Assembly (NCBI GenBank): GCA_028694545.1
Contig: JAQVKV010000076.1
Coordinates: 1 to 7,821 of the forward strand
From: Zavarzinia sp.
GTDB taxonomy: Bacteria; Pseudomonadota; Alphaproteobacteria; Zavarziniales; Zavarziniaceae
Length of the DNA stretch: 7,821 nucleotides
Direction: 5' to 3'
The notes under the pieces are model-generated. The model was given only the letters and a program-made list of their open reading frames with translations. It ran no database searches and was not told where the DNA came from. Positions 1 through 6,162 of the stretch are shown in pieces. Within the stretch, counting starts at the first letter, position 1. Each line of letters starts with the position of its first letter. A program made the translations under genes and the position numbers.

Positions 1-1
1 G

Positions 2-301
2 TGTTCGGCCGACGGCTATGTCACCGATTTCTCGATGGGCTACCGCGCGAAGGGTACCTTCGACTATCCCGATGCGATCCTTGGCTGGAATGCGAAACCC
101 TTCGTGACCTGGGCACATGACGTGGTCGGCACGGCCTCGGACGGCACCTATGTCGAGGGCCGTATCGCCCTTGGGCTCGGCGTCGATTTCGAGCGCTCCG
201 GCTACGGCTTCGGGGCCTCCTACACCCGCTTCATGGGCGGCGAATACAACTACGGCAAAGATCGCGATTTCGTTTCGATCAACGCGACGGCCCGTTTCTG
301 A
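2..301 (+). CDS. DUF1302 family outer-membrane protein, C-terminal fragment
   Basis: This is the last 99 codons of a gene that begins before the window; the frame is open from base 2 to the TGA at 299-301. The protein reads as alternating short hydrophobic and polar strands rich in Gly, Tyr and Phe, including GYGFGASYTRFMGG, and ends in NYGKDRDFVSINATARF. The DRDFVS segment and a final Phe are typical of DUF1302 (PF06980) C-termini, and a terminal aromatic residue fits the beta-signal recognised by the outer-membrane barrel assembly machinery. The protein is therefore probably a beta-barrel. DUF1302 genes commonly precede a DUF1329 gene, as here, with only 20 nt between them, so the two are likely co-transcribed and work together. 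The substrate is unknown. The family call rests on a short fragment plus the neighbour. Confidence 0.8.
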   Translation, partial: CSADGYVTDFSMGYRAKGTFDYPDAILGWNAKPFVTWAHDVVGTASDGTYVEGRIALGLGVDFERSGYGFGASYTRFMGGEYNYGKDRDFVSINATARF

Positions 302-321
302 TCCGGGGGAGGACAGTTTCG

Positions 322-1680
322 ATGAACAAGATTGTAATGCTTTGTGTGGCGGCGGTCGCTCTCATCGCCACGGCGTCGCCCGGACTTGCCGCGACGACGG
401 AGGCGGAGGCTGCGCGTCTTGGTGCGGACCTGACCCCGATCGGGGCCGAGCGCGCGGGCAATGCGGACGGTACCATCCCCGCCTGGGACGGCGGACTGAA
501 GACCATGCTGCCCGGCGTCGTCCCCGGTATCTCGCGGCCCAATCCGTTTCCGGATGAAAAGCCGCTGTTCACCATCCGCGCTGCCGATGTGGAGCGCTAC
601 AAGGACAAGCTGACTCCCGGCCAGATCGCCATGCTGACGCAATACGCGGGCAGCTTCTTCATGAACGTCTATCCGAGCCATCGCACGGCGGCCCTGCCGG
701 AAAACGTCTATGCGGCGATCCGGGAGCAGGCAACCAAGGTCCAACTCGAGGATGGCGGCTACGGCCTGTCCGGTCTTGGCCTCTCCACGGTCCCCTTTCC
801 GGTCCCGATGACGGGCCAGGAGGCCATGTGGAACCATCTGGTGCGCTATCGGGGCCAGGCTTTCGATCGTCGTGTCGTCCAGGCCGTGGTGAAACGCGAC
901 GGCAGCTTCACGCCGATGATCTACCACGACCTGCTGACGTTCCGCTCGGGCGTGCCCGAGACGCCGGAAAACGCGGATATCGTCCTGAAGATCGTGCAGG
1001 AAATCCTGCAGCCTCAGCAACTCGCGGGGACCAAACTGCTTGGCATCGACCGGCTGAATCCGGTGCGCGAGCCGCGCAAGGCGTGGATGTACAATGCGGG
1101 GGCGCGTCGCGTGCTACGGGCGCCCGAAATCGCCTATGACAATCCGGGTATCGGCGCCGATGGCGCCCGGACCAACGACAATTACGAGATGTTCAACGGC
1201 GCGCTCGATCGCTATGACTGGAAGCTCGTCGGCAAGCGGGAAATCTATATTCCCTACAACGCCAATATGCTCGACGACCGCAGTCACGAGTATACGGACA
1301 TCCTGAAGCCGAACCACCTGAACCCGGACCTGCTGCGTTACGAGCTGCATCGCGTCTGGGTCGTCGAGGCGACGCTGAAGGAGGGCATGCGCCATCTCTA
1401 TTCCCGCCGGGTCTATTATCTCGACGAGGATAGCTGGTCGATCGTCGGCGGCGAGCATTACGACGGCCGTGGCGAACTGTGGCGCGTCTCGGAAGCGCAT
1501 CTGATCCAATATACCGAGGCGACTGTGCCTTTCTATTGCGTCGAGGCGCTCTATGATCTGCTCGATGGGCGTTACATCGCCTTCGGCATGAACAACCAGG
1601 AACCTTACGAGATTAATTTCGATTGGCGCGCGGACGACGACTTCTACACGCCTTCCAACCTTCGGCGAATTGCGAACTGA
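322..1680 (+). CDS. DUF1329 family secreted protein (LolA/LolB-like fold expected)
   Basis: This is a complete 452-residue protein, close to the usual family length of about 450. It begins with a Sec signal peptide: a Lys at residue 3, a hydrophobic core over residues 4-18, and probable signal peptidase I cleavage after Ala23 or Ala24. Cys8 lies inside the core without a lipobox, so I do not call a lipoprotein. Conserved DUF1329 (PF07044) blocks are clear: VPFPVP near 157-162, WNHLVRYRG at 170-178, PRKAWMYNAGARRVLRAPE at 251-269, FNGALDRYDWKLVGKREIYIPYN at 291-313 and HLNPDLLRYELHRVWVVEATLKEGMRHLYSRR at 332-363. The start is supported by a purine-rich ribosome site (GGGGGAGGA, 305-313). Family members are often annotated as outer-membrane lipoprotein-sorting-like and pair with DUF1302. 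A periplasmic carrier or binding role for a lipophilic compound is inference. Confidence 0.92.
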   Translation: MNKIVMLCVAAVALIATASPGLAATTEAEAARLGADLTPIGAERAGNADGTIPAWDGGLKTMLPGVVPGISRPNPFPDEKPLFTIRAADVERYKDKLTPGQIAMLTQYAGSFFMNVYPSHRTAALPENVYAAIREQATKVQLEDGGYGLSGLGLSTVPFPVPMTGQEAMWNHLVRYRGQAFDRRVVQAVVKRDGSFTPMIYHDLLTFRSGVPETPENADIVLKIVQEILQPQQLAGTKLLGIDRLNPVREPRKAWMYNAGARRVLRAPEIAYDNPGIGADGARTNDNYEMFNGALDRYDWKLVGKREIYIPYNANMLDDRSHEYTDILKPNHLNPDLLRYELHRVWVVEATLKEGMRHLYSRRVYYLDEDSWSIVGGEHYDGRGELWRVSEAHLIQYTEATVPFYCVEALYDLLDGRYIAFGMNNQEPYEINFDWRADDDFYTPSNLRRIAN

Positions 1681-1706
1681 CCACCCTCCTGAGGCCGAAG
1701 GCAGAC

Positions 1707-1738
1707 TGCCGGCGATCCTCGGATCGCCGGCATTTTTT
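1707..1738 (+). terminator. Strong intrinsic terminator after the DUF1329 gene
   Basis: A perfect 12-bp inverted repeat (TGCCGGCGATCC, then GGATCGCCGGCA, separated by 2 nt; in RNA more likely 11 bp with a 4-nt loop) is followed directly by six T residues on the plus strand. It lies 26 nt past the DUF1329 stop codon and ends the DUF1302-DUF1329 operon. It sits in the 66-nt gap between two convergent genes. Read on the minus strand it forms the same hairpin but lacks a following U-run, so it should be efficient mainly for the plus-strand transcript. Confidence 0.93.
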
Positions 1739-1746
1739 GTCGGGTG

Positions 1747-4581
1747 TCAGCGCTGGATGACGCGAAGCGCCCGTGCCTTGGCGAGCGCCCCGGCACGGTT
1801 TTTCACCCCGAGCTTCGAATAGATGTTGTAGAGGTGCCATTTGACCGTCGGCACCGAAAGCGACAGGCGCGAGGCGATCTGGCTGTTGTCGAGCCCGGAA
1901 TCGAGCAGTTGCAGCAATTCGATCTCGCGCGGGGTCGGTGTCTCGACGACATAGCCATCGTTTTCGACGGGGTGGGAGCGCGTTGCCGCCGGGCTGACAC
2001 CGAGGGCATCACAGACCTGCGAGAAGAAGGCGAGATCGGTCGCGAGCGTCAGACCGAACTTCTTCATCGGCGTCGCCTGCACGATCTGGGTGACGAGATC
2101 GTGCTGGTCGAGGAAGGGGCGCATCAACTGGCGCTTGGCCGCCGTCACCACCGCGCGGGCGAGCGACTTCACGGCGCCGTCCTGATTGTCGAGCCGGGTC
2201 ATCAGCCCCGCCTGCATCAGATGCAGTTCCACCTGGTCGCGCCGGCGGCCGGTCTCGACCGCATCGCGCAACTCCTCCTCCATCAGGCTGCCGGCCTCCT
2301 TCAGGTTGCCGGCGGCCATCAACATCTCGATGCCCGCCATCTTGGCGGCGGATCGTTCCATGGCGGTGAAGGGCGCGGTGCCGTCCGGTCGGAAAGTGCT
2401 CGGGCGGGACCAGAGCCCGAGGGTTTCCGCCTTGTCGAAGGCATCGCTGCTGCGCCCGCTGCGGATGGCGCAGCGAATGAGCGCGAGGTCGACCAGGAAC
2501 GGCAGGCGCCGCGCATAGCGCCTTGCGATGGACTGCAGCATCTCGATGTTTTCGGGCGTCTGGTCGTTGCCGGGGCATTCGAGGGCGACCTCGATGCCGA
2601 ACCACGCGGTATCGAGGATGCCTTCCCCGGTTCCTGTCTCGATCGCCTGGCGGACCATCTCAACCGCCTCGCGCAGGTGCCCGCGATCGGCCACGGCCCG
2701 GGCCCGGCCAAGGGCCAGGACCGAGACGATGGCTGCCGAGTCGCCGATGTTTGAGCGCACGCGCTCCTCGGCCTCGCGCAGATTGTGCTCCGCCTCGACC
2801 GGGTCGCCCTGCAGCAGTTCGACGATGGCGCTGACCGCCGCGACCCATGAGAAGCCATATTCGCTTCGCACGCCGACGATCGAGTCCTGCGCCATGCGCA
2901 AGGCCCGGCGCGCCGTCGGGAAGTCGTGATTGACCGCGCAGGCGATGGCATAGCCGCCGGCGACGGCGGCATAATCGAAGGTACCGGCATCGGGAAAATC
3001 CTCGAGCCAGGCCGGCGCTTCCGCCCGGACCGCGTCCAGGCGGTCGAGGTGGAAGTTCACGATGATGGTGGCCATGCGGTAGGGGGCCCACAGGACGCCC
3101 TTGCCCTTGCTGACCGGATCGACCTGGCGGATGCGATCGCCCAGGCTATCGAGTGCCGCCTTCGCCTGCTCGTAGTGCCGGTTGAAGGCGAGCGCCCACG
3201 CGTACCACAGCAACGTGTCGAGCCCGATTTCGACGCCGAGGCCGAGCGCCTGTTCCACCCATTGGGTGAAGGTGCCGAGTTCGCCCCGGTCCCGCACCAT
3301 GGGCCGGGCCAGCCCCTCCAGGATTCCGGAGACGAGGTCCGGCAGGGGGCCGGCCAGGGCCAATTCGAGGGCATAGGCCCTGTCGCCCTTGGCCAGCAGC
3401 CAGTCCGCGGCGGCCCGCAACACCGCGAGCCGGCGCTCCGGCGTCTGCCGGTGCGTGGCCTCCGCCAGCAGGAACTGACGGAACAGACTGTGGAAGCGGA
3501 ACCACGTATTGCCGCGATCGAGCGGGACGATCAGCACGTTGCGCTCGACCAGGAAACGCACCCAATGGCCGGCGCGGGTGTTGCCCGTCGCCGCCTGCGC
3601 CAGTTCGACGGAAAAGCCGCGCAGTTCCGCGATGTCGTGCAGAAAACTCACAAGGTCCGGATCGAAGCTCGAAATCAGCCGTCGAGACAGCAGGTCGGCG
3701 AGATCGGCGTCGGCCCCCGAAAAGCTCTCCAGACCTTCGACGGGGTCCGTCTCGTTGGTCAGGATCAGCTGGATGAGGCGGATGGCGGCCGGCCAGCCTT
3801 CGGTCTTGGTGACCACGGCGGCGATGTGTTCCCGGGTAAGGTCCCGCACACCAGAGGCCTGCAGCAGCGCCGCCGTCGTCCCGAAATCGAAGCCGAGTTC
3901 GGAAATCGTGATGCGCCGCAATTTCATCTCGATACGCGCGCGGCCCGCGTCGAAGGGAATGGGATCCGTCGACGTCATGGACAGATGCAGGGCATCCATC
4001 GTGCGGAACACCAGCGCATCGATCAACAGGGCGAGGGCGGGATCGCGGCAGGAGTTCAGGTTGTCGATGAAGATCGCGGTTTCGCCGGGGAGGCGATTGA
4101 GATGCGCGACCAGCCGGTCGATACGGTGAGGCTGGCTGCCGCGCGGATCCTCGACCGAGGCGGCATGAAGGTCCATGCGGGACAAGCCGACCGCATGTTC
4201 GAGCAGGCTCAGGATCATCGAGAGATCGGCCTCCCGATCGTCGATGCTGACCCAGAGGCAACGCGCTCCCGACGCGGTCGCCAATTGGTGCAGCTGCGTC
4301 ATCAGCACCGTCTTGCCGTAGCCGGTCGGTGCGACAATGGATGTTACTTTAGGCAGGGGGCCCGCCGCCTGAAAGGACTGGATCACCCGCGTCGGCACCG
4401 GGGCGAAAGCATAGCGCGGCGGATCGAACCGCCCGGCCCCGATGAAGGAATTGGTGTCGATGGAACCGCTGTTCCCCTGGAGCTCAGGTTGTTGCTGCAT
4501 TGCGTTCAAACGCGCGTGCGTTGCCTGCGACGAAACGATCGCTTCCGCCCGGAATCCCGATTTTCGAATCTGTCCATGCAT
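1747..4581 (-). CDS. LuxR-family transcriptional regulator, LAL (MalT-like) type
   Basis: This encodes a 944-residue protein from the preferred ATG at 4581, in the usual LAL range (MalT is about 900). Domains in order: an N-terminal stretch of about 45 residues without recognisable family features; a STAND-type ATPase with Walker A APTGYGKT at residues 84-91, the CLWVSIDDREAD block near 108-119 and a probable Walker B TAIFIDN at 168-174; a long helical, repeat-rich (TPR-like) sensor region; and a C-terminal LuxR helix-turn-helix at about 882-940, with TPREIELLQLL, NSQIASRLSLS and TVKWHLYNIYSKLGVKNRAGA. Known LAL proteins (MalT, AlkS, AcoK) activate catabolic operons when a small inducer and ATP are bound. 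It is divergent from the dehydrogenase gene, which suggests that gene is a target. Starts at 4692 (GTG) and 4500 (ATG) are possible: codon use before about 4450 is less GC-biased at third positions, but only 4581 has a good ribosome site. Family is certain; inducer and targets are inference. Confidence 0.93.
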   Translation of the reverse strand: MHGQIRKSGFRAEAIVSSQATHARLNAMQQQPELQGNSGSIDTNSFIGAGRFDPPRYAFAPVPTRVIQSFQAAGPLPKVTSIVAPTGYGKTVLMTQLHQLATASGARCLWVSIDDREADLSMILSLLEHAVGLSRMDLHAASVEDPRGSQPHRIDRLVAHLNRLPGETAIFIDNLNSCRDPALALLIDALVFRTMDALHLSMTSTDPIPFDAGRARIEMKLRRITISELGFDFGTTAALLQASGVRDLTREHIAAVVTKTEGWPAAIRLIQLILTNETDPVEGLESFSGADADLADLLSRRLISSFDPDLVSFLHDIAELRGFSVELAQAATGNTRAGHWVRFLVERNVLIVPLDRGNTWFRFHSLFRQFLLAEATHRQTPERRLAVLRAAADWLLAKGDRAYALELALAGPLPDLVSGILEGLARPMVRDRGELGTFTQWVEQALGLGVEIGLDTLLWYAWALAFNRHYEQAKAALDSLGDRIRQVDPVSKGKGVLWAPYRMATIIVNFHLDRLDAVRAEAPAWLEDFPDAGTFDYAAVAGGYAIACAVNHDFPTARRALRMAQDSIVGVRSEYGFSWVAAVSAIVELLQGDPVEAEHNLREAEERVRSNIGDSAAIVSVLALGRARAVADRGHLREAVEMVRQAIETGTGEGILDTAWFGIEVALECPGNDQTPENIEMLQSIARRYARRLPFLVDLALIRCAIRSGRSSDAFDKAETLGLWSRPSTFRPDGTAPFTAMERSAAKMAGIEMLMAAGNLKEAGSLMEEELRDAVETGRRRDQVELHLMQAGLMTRLDNQDGAVKSLARAVVTAAKRQLMRPFLDQHDLVTQIVQATPMKKFGLTLATDLAFFSQVCDALGVSPAATRSHPVENDGYVVETPTPREIELLQLLDSGLDNSQIASRLSLSVPTVKWHLYNIYSKLGVKNRAGALAKARALRVIQR

Positions 4582-4590
4582 GAAGGCATG

Positions 4591-4596
4591 CTCCTT
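4591..4596 (-). promoter_or_regulatory. Ribosome binding site deciding the LAL regulator start
   Basis: On the minus strand AAGGAG lies 9 nt before the ATG at 4581, inside a G-rich run. The open frame could extend to a GTG at 4692, but that would place the inverted repeat at 4656-4674 inside the coding region and has no clear Shine-Dalgarno sequence. The in-frame ATG at 4500 also lacks one. An out-of-frame ATG lies only 1 nt after this site, probably too close to be used. Confidence 0.65.
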
Positions 4597-4653
4597 CCCC
4601 CCAAGTGCCGGCCTGCCGTTTTTTGTTGGTCGCGATGCCACGGCTTGCCTGAA

Positions 4654-4674
4654 GTGTTCCGTGTGTTTCGGAAC
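4654..4674. promoter_or_regulatory. Candidate operator: overlapping direct and inverted repeat
   Basis: GTTCCG (4656-4661) and CGGAAC (4669-4674) form a perfect 6-bp inverted repeat with a 7-nt spacer. The same stretch also reads as two tandem 8-mers spaced 9 bp apart, GTGTTCCG (4654-4661) and GTGTTTCG (4663-4670), 7 of 8 identical. It lies about 73 nt upstream of the regulator start and about 216 nt upstream of the dehydrogenase start. LAL proteins such as MalT bind repeated asymmetric sites, whereas many other regulators bind dyads, so either reading is possible. It could be the regulator's own binding site; no match to a known box was identified. Confidence 0.4.
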
Positions 4675-4741
4675 GGTTTCACATCGTAGCACTTTGTATC
4701 GCCCGGTGCCTTAGTGGATCGCTATCCGTTCCAATGGATTG

Positions 4742-4779
4742 GCGCCGATCATAGATTTTTTTTTGGCCCAAATCGGCGC
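4742..4779. repeat. 8-bp inverted repeat enclosing a nine-T run
   Basis: GCGCCGAT (4742-4749) and ATCGGCGC (4772-4779) are perfect inverted copies separated by 22 nt that include nine consecutive T residues (4756-4764). It lies 112 nt before the dehydrogenase start, so it is either a DNA-level operator with separated half-sites or part of a 5' leader. The T-run is inside the loop, not after the stem, so it is not a standard terminator. Confidence 0.4.
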
Positions 4780-4878
4780 GAACCAAACCTTTCGTCCGGC
4801 GACATGCCGTGCCGCCAAGCTGGTAATTCCCCAACCATCGATGAAATTCGGTGGCGGCGGCCGAAGTGGCCGGCAGTA

Positions 4879-4885
4879 GGGAGGG
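4879..4885 (+). promoter_or_regulatory. Ribosome binding site deciding the dehydrogenase start
   Basis: GGGAGGG lies 5 nt before the ATG at 4891. The open frame continues upstream to a GTG at 4714, but those 59 extra codons have no dehydrogenase similarity and cover the intergenic repeats. The ATG at 4891 is therefore the start. Confidence 0.8.
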
Positions 4886-4890
4886 AAAAC

Positions 4891-6045
4891 ATGTCTATTG
4901 CGGATGCGCTACGGGTATCGCCCGGCGCGGAAACGAATGCTGTCGCCGGTCGCGCGGCGGTCCTGTCTTCGTCCGGTGGGTCGTTTTCGATCGAAGAGAT
5001 CACGTTGCAGAAACCGCGCGGCGACGAGATTCTCGTCAAGGTCGCAGGCGTTGGCGTCTGCCATACCGATGTCGTCTGCCGGGACGGCTTCCCGATGCCG
5101 ATGCCTGTCGTCCTCGGGCATGAGGGGGCCGGCGTGGTCGAGGCCGTAGGCGCCGGCGTGACCCGGATCAAGCCGGGTGACCATGTCATCCTCAGCTTCG
5201 ATTCCTGCGGGGCATGCCCCAACTGCGCCCGTTCGGCCCCGTCCTATTGCTACAATTTCATGCCGGCGAATTTCGGTGCCGTCCGCATGGCCGACGGCTC
5301 GACGCCGATGAATGCCGCCGACGGCCATCCGATCAACGCCCGCTTCTTCGGCCAGTCGTCCTTCGCCACCCATCTCATCGCGCGCGAGCGGAACGCGGTG
5401 CCGGTTCCCGCCGACGCGCCGCTCGAAATCCTCGGCCCGCTCGGTTGCGGTATCCAGACTGGGGCCGGCTCCATCCTGAATTCCCTGAAGGTCGGGCGAG
5501 GCGACGCCGTCGCCATCTTCGGCGCGGGCGCCGTCGGCCTCAGCGGGGTGATGGCGGCGCGTATCGCCGAGGCCGCGCATATCGTCGTAATCGAACCCAA
5601 CCCATCCCGGCGCGACATGGCCCTCGAATTCGGTGCGACAGCGGTGATCGACCCAAAGGCGGTCGAGGACGTGGTGGCCGCCGTCAAGGCCGCCGGCCCA
5701 GGCGGTGTCTCCCATGCCCTCGATACCACCGGTATCCCGGCGGTGATCGGGGGCGCCTTCCAATGCCTGCTGCCGAACGGCATGCTTGGCCTTGTCGGCA
5801 TGCCCCCGCCGGATGCCGCTTTCCCCGCCAATATCATGGACATGCTGGTGCGCGGCGTCGGCGTGAAGGCCTTCGTCGAGGGCGACAGCGATCCCGAGAT
5901 CTTCATTCCGCAACTCGTGAAGTATCACCTTGAAGGCAAGCTGCCGTTCGATCGGCTGATCAGGCGCTACAGCCTCGACCAGATCAACGAAGCCTTCGAG
6001 GACACGATTTCGGGCCGGGCGATCAAGCCTGTCCTGATCCTCTGA
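4891..6045 (+). CDS. Zinc-dependent alcohol dehydrogenase, aryl-alcohol (XylB-like) branch
   Basis: This is a 384-residue medium-chain dehydrogenase, probably cytoplasmic (no signal peptide), oxidising a primary alcohol to an aldehyde with NAD. Catalytic-zinc ligands are visible: Cys57 in GVCHTD, His77-Glu78 in GHEGAGVVEAVGAGV, and Cys186 in GPLGCGIQTG. The structural-zinc lobe has Cys106, Cys109, Cys112 and Cys120. The Rossmann motif GAGAVG spans 211-216, and the acidic residue ending the second strand is Glu235 (VVIEP), where Asp is usual; this still favours NAD over NADP. FFGQSSFATHLIARERNAVPVP (152-173) and GPLGCGIQTGAGSILNSLK (182-200) resemble benzyl-alcohol, aryl-alcohol and geraniol-type dehydrogenases. 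An N-terminal extension of about 18 residues precedes the usual start of the fold. It is divergent from the LAL regulator and upstream of a DUF1302 gene. The exact substrate cannot be read, so no gene symbol is given. Confidence 0.93.
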   Translation: MSIADALRVSPGAETNAVAGRAAVLSSSGGSFSIEEITLQKPRGDEILVKVAGVGVCHTDVVCRDGFPMPMPVVLGHEGAGVVEAVGAGVTRIKPGDHVILSFDSCGACPNCARSAPSYCYNFMPANFGAVRMADGSTPMNAADGHPINARFFGQSSFATHLIARERNAVPVPADAPLEILGPLGCGIQTGAGSILNSLKVGRGDAVAIFGAGAVGLSGVMAARIAEAAHIVVIEPNPSRRDMALEFGATAVIDPKAVEDVVAAVKAAGPGGVSHALDTTGIPAVIGGAFQCLLPNGMLGLVGMPPPDAAFPANIMDMLVRGVGVKAFVEGDSDPEIFIPQLVKYHLEGKLPFDRLIRRYSLDQINEAFEDTISGRAIKPVLIL

Positions 6046-6049
6046 CCGT

Positions 6050-6065
6050 CCGGCCTCCGGGCCGG
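6050..6065 (+). repeat. GC hairpin just after the dehydrogenase stop
   Basis: CCGGCC and GGCCGG pair perfectly over 6 bp around a TCCG loop, beginning 4 nt after the stop codon. No U-run follows, so on its own it is not a standard intrinsic terminator. It could protect the 3' end of the dehydrogenase message. Confidence 0.5.
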
Positions 6066-6088
6066 CGACAAGATGAAAGTCCGACCCC

Positions 6089-6109
6089 GGCGCCGCCCCT
6101 GGCGGCGCC
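6089..6109 (+). repeat. 9-bp GC hairpin between dehydrogenase and DUF1302 genes
   Basis: GGCGCCGCC and GGCGGCGCC form a perfect 9-bp stem with a 3-nt CCT loop. No T-tract follows directly; the next bases are GAATGGCGGC and an A-rich stretch begins about 18 nt later. It may be a partial terminator, a pause site or an RNA-stabilising element separating expression of the two flanking genes. A U-less or Rho-assisted terminator is possible but unproven. Confidence 0.55.
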
Positions 6110-6125
6110 GAATGGCGGCATATGT

Positions 6126-6145
6126 TCAAAAAAACAAAATAAATT
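6126..6145 (+). promoter_or_regulatory. A-rich tract upstream of the second DUF1302 gene
   Basis: Apart from one C, these 20 nt are A and T, including a run of seven A, in an otherwise GC-rich spacer. It ends 17 nt before the start codon and includes TAAATT (6140-6145), but I see no matching -35 element. It could be an unstructured translation-enhancing leader before the AAGGGAG ribosome site at 6150-6156, or part of a promoter. This is a compositional observation only. Confidence 0.3.
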
Positions 6146-6162
6146 GCGTAAGGGAGTTGTCC

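Larger units (their letters stand above)
4582..4890. promoter_or_regulatory. Divergent intergenic control region between regulator and dehydrogenase
   Basis: This 309-nt gap has no convincing gene. It is less GC-rich than the coding DNA around it and holds T-runs near 4619-4624 and 4756-4764. It should contain the promoters of both the minus-strand regulator and the plus-strand dehydrogenase. Visible structure: an inverted and tandem repeat at 4654-4674, a 7-bp element GGAACGG (4670-4676) recurring inverted as CCGTTCC (4726-4732), and an 8-bp inverted repeat at 4742-4779 enclosing a nine-T run. I looked for a sigma-54 GG-N10-GC element and a good sigma-70 -35/-10 pair and found none I would defend. 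This fits an activator-dependent promoter but does not prove one. Confidence 0.7.

Noticed and set aside
250..1020. 256-codon minus-strand open frame opposite the DUF1329 gene
   Set aside because: The plus strand carries a full-length conserved DUF1329 protein with signal peptide and ribosome site; the antisense frame has neither.
4506..4589. Small Arg-rich out-of-frame open frame (27 codons) at the start of the LAL gene on the minus strand, ending 5 nt before the ATG at 4500
   Set aside because: Its ATG is only 1 nt from the Shine-Dalgarno sequence. Its ending close to an alternative LAL start is suggestive of reinitiation but easily due to chance.
4605..4624. CGGC-CT-GCCG followed by six T as a plus-strand terminator
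   Set aside because: The stem is only 4 bp with a 2-nt loop, and no plus-strand transcript is expected to end there.
2926..4689. Long plus-strand open frame (587 codons) opposite the LAL regulator, and a similar one at 1744-2754
   Set aside because: These are antisense shadows of a high-GC gene. The translations lack family features and are rich in Arg, Gly and Gln, while the minus-strand frame has clear domains end to end.
4714..4890. Upstream in-frame extension of the dehydrogenase from a GTG
   Set aside because: The extra residues look non-coding and cover intergenic repeats; a strong ribosome site precedes the ATG at 4891.
6110..6135. Possible sigma-54 promoter before the second DUF1302 gene
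   Set aside because: A GG is present but the required GC about 10 nt later is missing.
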